Of a stretch of DNA of 42,403 nt, positions 34,873-41,736 are shown in pieces. The position numbers were made by a program, and so were the translations under genes. Position 1 is the first letter of the stretch; each line of letters opens with the position of its first letter. The notes under the pieces are model-generated. The model made no database searches. It saw only the letters and a program-made list of their open reading frames with translations, and was not told the origin of the DNA. Source of the DNA: CAZIOH01 sp964540815 (GTDB lineage: Bacteria > Myxococcota_A > Polyangia > Fen-1088); the NCBI GenBank assembly GCA_964540815.1, contig CAZIOH010000054.1:1-42403 (forward strand). The letters run 5' to 3'.

Positions 34873-35742
34873 TCATCGCCCTCCCCCGGACCCGCCCCGT
34901 CGCCCACGCGCCCAACGCCTGAGCCGGCTCCAGGCGCTGGCGTCGTGCAGGCCCGACGACTCGAGCGCGTTCGACTCGCCGGCCGGGCCCGCGATCACCC
35001 GGACCACGCTCACCGTGACGTTGTCCGGCGCACCGGCGCGGTTGGCGGCGTCCACCAGCTCTCGGCAGGCCGACGAGGCATCGTGGTGGCTGACGATACG
35101 CGCGATTTCGGATTCATCAAGGGCGTTGTAGAGGCCGTCCGTGCACAGCACGAAGGTGTCCCCGGGGATCACCCGTCGTGTGAACCGGTCCAGCCCGACG
35201 ATGAGCTCACGGCCGAGACAGCGCGTGAGGGTCGAGCGGTCCGGGTGATGCCGGGCGCGCTCTTCGCGCAGGAGCCCGAGGCGGACCTTCTCGCCGGTGA
35301 CCGTGTGGTCCTTGGTGAGCTGGACCAGGCGCTCGTCCCGCAGCAGGTAGAGGCGCGAATCTCCCACGTGGGCGGCGGCCAGCGCGTCCCCGCGTATGGC
35401 GAGGGCCGTGAGCGTGGTGCCCATGCCCCGCAGCTCGGTGACGGTGACCGCCAGATCGTAGACGTCGATGTTGGCCCGCTGGGCGGCGCGCGCCAGCCGC
35501 CGCTCGAGCGAGAGCCGACCGGCCGGCTGGTGGAAATCGCGGAAGACACTCTCCACCGCCAGCTGGCTGGCGGTGGAGCCCCCGCTCTGTCCCGATACCC
35601 CGTCGGCGACGACCGCCAGCACCTCGAGTGGGCCGAGGTGCTGGTGTCGACCGCAGTCCTGGTTGTCGGGCCGCGCCCTCCCGATGTCCGAGAGCACGTC
35701 GGCGTCGATCAGCGTCGCCGGTATCCGGGGCGGCCCGGTCAC
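34873..35742 (-). CDS. PP2C family Ser/Thr phosphatase
   Basis: The product is 289 residues with a GTG start at 35742, seven bases after the permease stop. The PP2C motifs are in order: SDIGRARPDNQD (metal site), VVADGVSGQSGG (Asp/Gly metal ligands), RGMGTTLTALAI, AAHVGDSRLYLL, VLCTDGLYNAL and APDNVTVSVVRV (last metal Asp). It is a soluble, metal-dependent phosphatase without sensor domains. The C-terminal ~35 residues are Arg/Gly-rich. Its place next to a Ser/Thr kinase in one operon makes it the likely antagonist of that kinase. Confidence 0.93.
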   Translation of the reverse strand: MTGPPRIPATLIDADVLSDIGRARPDNQDCGRHQHLGPLEVLAVVADGVSGQSGGSTASQLAVESVFRDFHQPAGRLSLERRLARAAQRANIDVYDLAVTVTELRGMGTTLTALAIRGDALAAAHVGDSRLYLLRDERLVQLTKDHTVTGEKVRLGLLREERARHHPDRSTLTRCLGRELIVGLDRFTRRVIPGDTFVLCTDGLYNALDESEIARIVSHHDASSACRELVDAANRAGAPDNVTVSVVRVIAGPAGESNALESSGLHDASAWSRLRRWARGRRGGSGGGR

Positions 35743-35749
35743 CGGGCGC

Positions 35750-37651
35750 TCACACCCCGCCGATTGCCTGCACCGCGGGATGGTCCTTGTCGACGAACAT
35801 CGACTTGCCCTTGCTCTTGCTCGACCGCATGAAGAAGTACGCGCCGTAGAGCCCCCAGACCGCGCAGACCCCGAGGGCGATGAAGGGCTCCTTCCAGCTC
35901 ATCCCGGACACCGTGAAGGGTCCCACCAGATAGAACAGCATGCACAAGAGGTTCGCCACCAGCCCGAAGATCGGGACGAACATGTGCTTGAAGCCGTTGA
36001 AGGTGTGGTGCTCGCGGAAGGCCACGATGGCGATCGCGCAGGTCAGCATGTAGAGCAGGAACGTCCCGAAGTTGCTGATCAGGGTCACGATGACCAGGGT
36101 GTTCGGCAGCTTGGCCAGGGTGGCCGGATCGAAGAACCCGAAGCTGTACCAGATCCCGTGATACTTGGGATCGAGGGGCGAGGGCGTGGTTCCGCCGAGG
36201 TACACCGTCACGGTGACGATCCCGATGAAGATCGAGATGACGGCGAGCGTCCAGATCGATCGGTGGGGGGTCAGGGTCTTGCCGTGCAGCATCCCGAAGT
36301 GCTCGGGGACTTCCTCGTCCTTGCCCATGGCATAGGTGACCCGCGCCCCGGTGTTGAGGCACGCCAGGGTGGTCCCGATCAGGGCCAGGAAGACCGTGGT
36401 GGCCTCGATCAACATGAACGCCCGACCGGCCGCGTAGCTCCCGAACAACCAGGTGCCCACGATGACCATCATGTCCCCGATCGGGGCCCCCGACGCGGCG
36501 GCCGCCGCGGAGTTGTAGCCCGAGTTGAGGAAGTAGTTGGCCCCGAAGTACTCGAACAGATAGCAGAAGGCGCCCTGGATGGCCAGCGAGAGCAGGACCG
36601 CCCGGGGGATGTCCTTCTTCGGGCGCTTGGCCTCCTCACCGAGCGAGGTCACCGATTCGAAGCCCACCAGGATCAAGATCGCGATGCAGGCCTGGATGAA
36701 CATGTAATTGAAGTTGTGGGGGGCCGTGACCGAGCCCGCGGTCGAGTGCAGCTTGAAGTGAGGGACCAGGTCCTTGGGGTGGTCGCCGTCCACCGGCTCC
36801 TGGGTCACCGCCTGGTCGGCGGTGTACGACAGCAGGAAGGGGACCGGCTTTCCATCCTTGCCGACGTCCGCCACCGGATTGCCCGCCGCATCCATCTTGT
36901 TCTGGGTGACGGGTTGTCCGGCGGCGTCGAGCTTGGGTTTTCCGTTCTCCAGCACCGGCTCTTGCGCCACCTGGAAGCTCACGGGCGTGCCGTTGACCAG
37001 TTGCAGGCCCTGGGAGCCCTCCACGTGGTTGACGCGGTAAGCGATGGCGATGATGGTGAAGACGATCAGCGCGGAGATCTGGACGATGTTGATGACCATG
37101 TTCACGGCGGTGGTGCCGGTGATTCCGCGGTAGGCGATGTACGCCACCCCCAGCGAGAACACGATGCAGAAGAGGTACATGAACAGGGGGCTGTTGAAGC
37201 TGCCGCTGAAGGTGTCGGGAAAGAACTGGTTCATGAGGTACCCACTCAGCAGCGCGGTCACGCCCACCATGCACCCGGGGTACACCCAGTAATAGAGGTG
37301 GCTGGCCCAGCCGGTGATGAACTTGGCGAGCCGCGCGAAGCGATAGGCCTTGGTCTTGCCCAGGAAGGCCTGCTCGGCGAAGAAGTAGGAGGACCCGGCG
37401 CCAGGGTAGATCTTCGACAGCTCTGCGTAGGCGATGGCGGTCGCGAAGCAGAGCAACAGCGCGGCCACGATCCCGAACCACATGCCCTGCGCAGCCATGG
37501 GCGCCCCGTACAGGCTCTGGATTTGATAGGTGAGCCAGAGGAACGCTCCGGGCGCTATCAGGGCCATTGCATTGATCGTGAGGCCGGTCAGCCCCAGCGT
37601 CGCTCGGGACGGCGTCGGACCACCTGATTCTATCTTCGCATCAGCCATCAT
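35750..37651 (-). CDS. APC superfamily amino-acid permease with a long extramembrane loop
   Basis: The product is 633 residues (632 if the second ATG at 37648 is used; AAGGAG lies 3 and 6 bases before them, favouring the second). The N-terminus LTGLTINAMALIAPGAFLWL and then IYPGAGSSYFFAEQAF are typical of APC transporters (the unwound TM1 and the TM2-3 region). About twelve helices are visible. Residues ~206-312 form a ~105-residue hydrophilic loop, including an internal near-repeat (LDAAGQPVTQNK / MDAAGNPVADVG), which most family members of ~450-500 residues lack. The substrate is probably an amino acid or related amine. It is the first gene of the minus-strand series with the phosphatase, kinase, amt and histidine kinase. 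Its 5' leader has hairpins and palindromes. Confidence 0.92.
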   Translation of the reverse strand: MMADAKIESGGPTPSRATLGLTGLTINAMALIAPGAFLWLTYQIQSLYGAPMAAQGMWFGIVAALLLCFATAIAYAELSKIYPGAGSSYFFAEQAFLGKTKAYRFARLAKFITGWASHLYYWVYPGCMVGVTALLSGYLMNQFFPDTFSGSFNSPLFMYLFCIVFSLGVAYIAYRGITGTTAVNMVINIVQISALIVFTIIAIAYRVNHVEGSQGLQLVNGTPVSFQVAQEPVLENGKPKLDAAGQPVTQNKMDAAGNPVADVGKDGKPVPFLLSYTADQAVTQEPVDGDHPKDLVPHFKLHSTAGSVTAPHNFNYMFIQACIAILILVGFESVTSLGEEAKRPKKDIPRAVLLSLAIQGAFCYLFEYFGANYFLNSGYNSAAAAASGAPIGDMMVIVGTWLFGSYAAGRAFMLIEATTVFLALIGTTLACLNTGARVTYAMGKDEEVPEHFGMLHGKTLTPHRSIWTLAVISIFIGIVTVTVYLGGTTPSPLDPKYHGIWYSFGFFDPATLAKLPNTLVIVTLISNFGTFLLYMLTCAIAIVAFREHHTFNGFKHMFVPIFGLVANLLCMLFYLVGPFTVSGMSWKEPFIALGVCAVWGLYGAYFFMRSSKSKGKSMFVDKDHPAVQAIGGV

Positions 37652-38057
37652 CTGCTCCTTTTGAGAGTCACGGCGAGAGATTTCCCGTTTCTCGCGAGCA
37701 CTCTATGTAGCTCATGCGACCTCAAGGTTTCCTGCACATACATTCGATGTAACTTGGTTTGAGGAACCGAGAAACCGAGGTGTGCAGGTGCGTGATCCGG
37801 ATCGTGAATTGTTGCGTTTTGCACGGAAGAACCTCCGGTTCTTGCGATTTGCAGTTCTCCGAAAACTCCCTCGCGCAACGGGTCGCGGAGGCGCGAGATT
37901 GCAACCTGCAATGGAATGATTCCGGGCTCCTGCGGACTGCAGTCAGAGGTCACGGATTCAGCCCGAAGCACCTGTCGTTGCGGCACGAACGCTGGCATGG
38001 GCGGTGCTTCTCGTCGATCCGCTCGGTCGCGAAGCGAGCGAGTCGAGGAGGCATTCG
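37652..38057. promoter_or_regulatory. Divergent promoter region with several palindromes
   Basis: This 406-bp region, visibly less GC-rich than its neighbours, separates the permease operon from the small membrane protein gene. It contains a 6-bp stem at 37673-37695 (GCGAGA/TCTCGC, 11-base loop) in the permease leader, GATCCGGATC at 37794-37803, AGAACC-TCC-GGTTCT at 37828-37842, ATTGCA-ACC-TGCAAT at 37898-37912 and GGAAT-G-ATTCC at 37913-37923. Such spacing suggests regulator binding. I could not assign -35/-10 or sigma-54 boxes with confidence. A minus-strand open frame through it has no protein character. Confidence 0.5.
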
Positions 38058-38480
38058 ATGGATCATCCAGGGAAGCTCATTCTGTTTTCGGAAGGGGCGG
38101 AACGTCGGGAACGGGCCCAGCGCGCTTCTGGCAGGATTCCCGCCCGCCGAGCGGCAGCTCCCGAGCCAGCTCCGGCCACCCATCGCTGGCTCCCTCTGAT
38201 CTTCATCGTGTGCTTCCTGGGGTTCGGTGGCGCGCTGGCCACCACGTTCGCGCAACCGGTCGCCCCGCGGATCGACCTCTTGCCGAGCGACCTGCGCATC
38301 GCCCTGTTTCAACGGACCATGAGCGAGGTGGCCTCGGTGTGCACCAACCGGCTCGCGCTGGTGGGCGGCGAGCTCCACGACCACTGCCTCAGTCAAGCCC
38401 ACTTCCTCGGGCGATTCCCCGAGTGCGACGCCTCCTGTCGCACGACGGTCTCCTCGGTCCTGCCGCGCTCGCACCGCTGA
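38058..38480 (+). CDS. Small single-pass membrane protein with periplasmic cysteines
   Basis: The product is 140 residues. GAGGAG eight bases before the ATG at 38058 sets the start. A basic cytoplasmic N-terminus (~45 residues) precedes one helix, WLPLIFIVCFLGFGGALATT. The outer part has four cysteines (VCTNR, DHCLSQ, ECDASC) likely in two disulphides. No family is recognised. It is divergent from the permease operon and shares its regulatory region. Confidence 0.7.
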   Translation: MDHPGKLILFSEGAERRERAQRASGRIPARRAAAPEPAPATHRWLPLIFIVCFLGFGGALATTFAQPVAPRIDLLPSDLRIALFQRTMSEVASVCTNRLALVGGELHDHCLSQAHFLGRFPECDASCRTTVSSVLPRSHR

Positions 38481-38534
38481 GCCGGTCACGAGGCCCACCG
38501 TGGGAAGGCTGCGCCAGCCAGCGCGCCGCCCGTC

Positions 38535-39326
38535 TCACGGGAAGGCCAGGCGGTAGCCGAGGCCGAGAGGCGGCGCGGCGACCGTCGCGCCCGGCGGCCC
38601 GAACAATCCTCCCTGGCGGTAGGTCGCGAGGTCATCGATGGTCTGCGTGGGTTGGGTCAGGATCAGGGCCTCCCCGACCAGGACGCCTGCCGCCCCATTG
38701 ATGATCCCCGACAGCCAGTGCTGGTACCCGAGGCCGAGGAACAGGAGGACGCCGGTGTTGAACGCCACGTTCCCCGCGTGGACCCACCAGCGCTGCTGCG
38801 CCGCCTGATCCTCGGCATCTCGCACCAGGCGGGTCTCGGCGTCGGCCAGGCGTGCGCAGATCCCGCCGCCGTCGTCCGAGGGCTCGGCGGGCGACGGCAG
38901 GTGGGCATTCCGTTCGTGAAGCTCGCGGGCATCGCGCACGACGGCCAGCGGAAAGAGCCAGAGGGGAATCACGCCGACCGCGGAGCTGGCGGCGCCGACG
39001 TACCAGTCGATACGGTCCTGGGGCCGGACGAAAGGGACCACCGCCAGGTTCGCGACGCCGGCGGCGCCGATGCCCCCGCCCCACCCCCAGGCCCAGAGCC
39101 GAGCGCGGCGCGCGACCGGGAACAGGTGATCGTCGATCCACGCCAGACGGACCTCCGGGGAGAGATCCATCAATCGCGGGGAGATCTCCCCGAGCCGTGG
39201 AATGGCCGGGCAGGGGGCGGCGTTCGCCACGGAGCCGGTTCCCTCGAGCCAGCCCGTCGAGACGGCCAGCAGGACGACGACCACCACGGTCGCTGGGCCG
39301 AGGTGCGATGCCTGCTCGGGGATCAA
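38535..39326 (-). CDS. Multi-pass membrane protein of unknown function
   Basis: The product is 263 residues. It begins with a signal-like or first helix (ATVVVVVLLAVSTGWLEG) and then ~3-4 helices (GIGAAGVANLAVVPFV, AASSAVGVIPLWLFPLAVV, NVAFNTGVLLFLGLGYQHWL, IINGAAGVLVGEALIL). A periplasmic or cytosolic segment between them has two Cys and a charged stretch. The C-terminus ends GLGYRLAFP. The start ATG overlaps the aminotransferase stop (ATGA), so it is translationally coupled to the hopanoid-type genes and may act with them. No known domain. Confidence 0.72.
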   Translation of the reverse strand: MIPEQASHLGPATVVVVVLLAVSTGWLEGTGSVANAAPCPAIPRLGEISPRLMDLSPEVRLAWIDDHLFPVARRARLWAWGWGGGIGAAGVANLAVVPFVRPQDRIDWYVGAASSAVGVIPLWLFPLAVVRDARELHERNAHLPSPAEPSDDGGGICARLADAETRLVRDAEDQAAQQRWWVHAGNVAFNTGVLLFLGLGYQHWLSGIINGAAGVLVGEALILTQPTQTIDDLATYRQGGLFGPPGATVAAPPLGLGYRLAFP

Positions 39327-40834
39327 CCGCCGGCCCTGCGCTTGAGGGCTCCCCCCGCGAGGTTGGTCGCCAGGTCCCAGACCGAGCTTGGAACCTTGTG
39401 ACAGTCGGCGATGACGTCATCGAAGGCCTCGACGATCCAGTCCTCGTCCTCGAGGGACAAGCACAGCGGCGGCAACAGCTTGATCACGTACATCTCGTGT
39501 CCGGCGACCTGCGACAGGATGCGATGCCGCGCGAACAGGGGGATGATCACCGTCTGGCAGAACAGGCCCTTGGTGGCCTTCTCGAGCAGGGTCCAGGCCG
39601 CCCGGAGGGCGAAGGAGGACGGCGGACCAAACTCGAGGGCGATCATCAGACCTCGCCCCCGGACCTCCTTGAGCAACTCGTACTTGCTCGTGAGGGCAGC
39701 CAGCCTTCGCAAGAGGCTCTCGCCCCGGCGCGCGGCGTTCTCGATCAGCCGCTCCTCCTCGAGGACCGCCAGCGTGGCGAGGCCCGCCGCCATGGCCAGG
39801 TTGTTCTTCCCGAAGGTCGACCCGTGCACCACCGCTCGGTCCATGCGGTTGAACGTCCGCTCGAAGATCCATCGCTTGCCCGTGACCGCGCCGACCGGCA
39901 CGAACCCCCCCGAGAGCGCCTTGGCGAGCAGCACCAGGTCCGGGTCGAGGCCGTCCTCGTGCTGGCCGGCGAGAAACCGTCCGGTGCGGCCGACGCCGGT
40001 CTGGATCTCGTCGCTGACGAAGAGCGCGCCGTGCTTGCGACAGAGGCGAGATGCCTCCAGCAGGTACCCGGGCCCAGAGGTCTTTGGCCCAGCTCCGCCC
40101 GGCCCAGCTCCGCCCGGCCCAGCTCCGCCCGGCCCAGCTCCGCCCGGGAGATTGACGCCCTTGCCCTGGATCGGCTCGACGATGAACGCCGCCACGTCCC
40201 CCGCCCGCAACGCCGCCTCCAGCGCCCCGAGATCGTTCCACGGCACGCGCACGGTGTCCGCCAGCAAGGGGCCAAAGCCGTTCCGGAAGGCGGCATCTCC
40301 GTTCAGGGAGAGCGCACCCATGGTGAGACCATGGAAGGCGTGGTCACAGAAGATGAGCTTGTTCCTGCCCGTCGCGGCGCGTGCCAGCTTGATGGCCGCC
40401 TCCACCGCCTCGGTGCCGGAGTTGCAAAAGAAGACGGTCTCCTGCCCCGGCAGGTGGGAGAGCAGACGTTCCGCCAGCAGGCCCGAGAGCAGCGAAACGT
40501 CCATCTGCACCAGGTTGGGCAGATCGGCGTCGAGGATGTCGTGCAACGCCTTCTTGATCGTCGGGTGGTTGCGCCCGACCGCGAACACCCCGAAGCCCGC
40601 CAGGAGATCCAGGTACTTCTGTCCGGCCTGATCGTAGAGGTAAGCGCCCTCGGCGCGGGTGTAGTGGCGGTCGAAGCCGATGGTCTTGAGCACGCGAACG
40701 AGCTGGGGGTTGAGGTAGCTCTCGTGCAGCGAGAAGCTCTCGCCAGCCCGATCCCGCAGCTCTCCGAGCAGGTCGAAGGGGACCGGCACGTCAGTGAGAC
40801 TCCGGGAAGAGGGATCCTCCGACCTCGAGGGCAT
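39323..40834 (-). CDS. hpnO: Class III PLP aminotransferase, HpnO-like
   Basis: The product is 503 residues. The start at 40834 has GGAGGTGA six bases upstream, near perfect, and overlaps the synthase gene by 44 bp. Class III motifs are CNSGTEAVEAAIKLARA (138-154), FCDHAFHGLTMGALS, LFVSDEIQTGVGRTG (Asp275 contacts PLP) and LLAKALSGGFVPVGA (Lys305, Schiff base). The sequence around YLNPQLVRVLKTIGFDRHYT, then GFGVFAVGRNHP, resembles aminotransferases placed beside hopanoid genes (HpnO), which convert ribosylhopane to aminobacteriohopanetriol. The phosphorylase and squalene synthase upstream support this. Residues 231-250 are four GGAGP repeats inserted after IQGKGVNLP. Other class III enzymes lack them. 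The specific substrate is inferred from context. Confidence 0.85.
   Translation of the reverse strand: MPSRSEDPSSRSLTDVPVPFDLLGELRDRAGESFSLHESYLNPQLVRVLKTIGFDRHYTRAEGAYLYDQAGQKYLDLLAGFGVFAVGRNHPTIKKALHDILDADLPNLVQMDVSLLSGLLAERLLSHLPGQETVFFCNSGTEAVEAAIKLARAATGRNKLIFCDHAFHGLTMGALSLNGDAAFRNGFGPLLADTVRVPWNDLGALEAALRAGDVAAFIVEPIQGKGVNLPGGAGPGGAGPGGAGPGGAGPKTSGPGYLLEASRLCRKHGALFVSDEIQTGVGRTGRFLAGQHEDGLDPDLVLLAKALSGGFVPVGAVTGKRWIFERTFNRMDRAVVHGSTFGKNNLAMAAGLATLAVLEEERLIENAARRGESLLRRLAALTSKYELLKEVRGRGLMIALEFGPPSSFALRAAWTLLEKATKGLFCQTVIIPLFARHRILSQVAGHEMYVIKLLPPLCLSLEDEDWIVEAFDDVIADCHKVPSSVWDLATNLAGGALKRRAGG
40085..40144 (-). repeat. 15-bp tandem repeat x4 inside the aminotransferase gene
   Basis: Four near-identical GCCCAGCTCCGCCCG units (plus strand) encoding GGAGP x4 in a conserved enzyme between the PLP-phosphate region and the catalytic Asp. 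The identity suggests recent in-frame expansion. Confidence 0.9.
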
Positions 40835-41711
40835 GCATCACCTCCGCCACCAGGCCGGTGACTTGCAATCGACCGAGCTTCGAGCCGAGGCCCTGGTCGC
40901 GCAGCAGGCGCAACGTGGCGATCGCCAGTCGGGTGTTGATGGCGTTGAAGGCCACGAGGCCGCGATCGGCTCCGTGCGTACGCAGGGTCTCGGTGTAGGC
41001 GGCGGCGGCGGCCAGGTCGGCGCGCGCCAGGACGAACACCTCGGGGAGCTGGACCTGCCGGGGCAGGTAGCGGCGGCCCTCCGCGGCGTCGGGCCTGGCG
41101 TCCTTCAGGATGTTGACGAGTTGCAGCCCTTCCCCGAATTGCACGGCGTTGCCACGCAGCTCGTCCGCCGCGGCCGCCAGGCTCGGGGGGCCCCCGATGA
41201 CGAAGAGCTCGGTGAGCATCTGGCCGACGATGCCCGCCACCGCGAAGCAGTAGTCGCGCAGCTCCTGCAGCGTCTCGAGCTCGAGGACCCCATCCCCCCG
41301 GGTCCGACCCACGAAGTCCGCCATGCCCTGGGCGCTGCGACCGAGGTGGACCCGCAGCTGCTCGCGGGCCCGCGGCGCGAGGGCGTGGTACCAGGACACC
41401 ACCTGCGGCGTGACCCGCAGCAGGTCGAGGTACCCCGCGTGGATCAGGGGAGGGTCCACCAGCCACGCCGAGGTCGCCTGGGCCACCGCGCGCGGGTCGG
41501 CCTCGTCGAGCAATGGCCCGACCTCGGCGAGCGCCTGAATCCGCCGCTCGGGCGACCAGGCGGTGGCGTCCTCGAAGGTGTCGATGATCCGGAACAGCAG
41601 ATAGGCCACCCCGACCTCGGTGCGGGTGGGCTCCGGGAGCATGGGGATGGTGAGCGCAAACGTGCGGCTGGTCTTCAGCAGCAGGGTGTTCAAGTCGTCC
41701 TTGTTGATCAT
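40791..41711 (-). CDS. Squalene/phytoene synthase family protein (head-to-head prenyl synthase)
   Basis: The product is 306 residues from the ATG at 41711. A longer frame to 41780 would overlap the upstream gene and lacks a better site. LLKTSRTFALTIPMLPEPTR is followed by the first Asp-rich motif D44TFED48 and, near residue 200, LQLVNILKDARPDAAEGRRY, the second metal-binding motif (NILKD). Both motifs are intact. The enzyme should condense two farnesyl or geranylgeranyl diphosphates. In this cluster squalene production for hopanoids is most likely. One single protein is present here rather than the HpnC/HpnD/HpnE trio, as far as the window shows. It follows the phosphorylase gene by 25 bp. 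Confidence 0.87.
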   Translation of the reverse strand: MINKDDLNTLLLKTSRTFALTIPMLPEPTRTEVGVAYLLFRIIDTFEDATAWSPERRIQALAEVGPLLDEADPRAVAQATSAWLVDPPLIHAGYLDLLRVTPQVVSWYHALAPRAREQLRVHLGRSAQGMADFVGRTRGDGVLELETLQELRDYCFAVAGIVGQMLTELFVIGGPPSLAAAADELRGNAVQFGEGLQLVNILKDARPDAAEGRRYLPRQVQLPEVFVLARADLAAAAAYTETLRTHGADRGLVAFNAINTRLAIATLRLLRDQGLGSKLGRLQVTGLVAEVMHALEVGGSLFPESH

Positions 41712-41712
41712 G

Positions 41713-41736
41713 TCACGAGCCTTCTCACGAGCCTTC
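41713..41736 (-). repeat. 12-bp direct repeat in the synthase leader
   Basis: Two perfect adjacent copies of TCACGAGCCTTC (plus strand) lie exactly between the phosphorylase stop and the synthase start. On the minus strand each copy holds GAAGG, so the duplication also duplicates a possible ribosome-binding site. Confidence 0.75.

Noticed and set aside
34329..34907. Possible antitoxin-like or small gene between phosphatase and kinase
   Set aside because: The frame is a shadow of the kinase gene and its distinct part only translates the 21-bp repeat.
33754..37627. Long plus-strand frames opposite the kinase, phosphatase and permease genes
   Set aside because: They are antisense shadows; the minus-strand frames hold complete catalytic motifs and overlapping start/stop codons.
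37648..37998. Possible minus-strand gene in the permease leader
   Set aside because: No ribosome-binding site and no protein-like pattern. The region is lower in GC and palindrome-rich, which fits a control region better.
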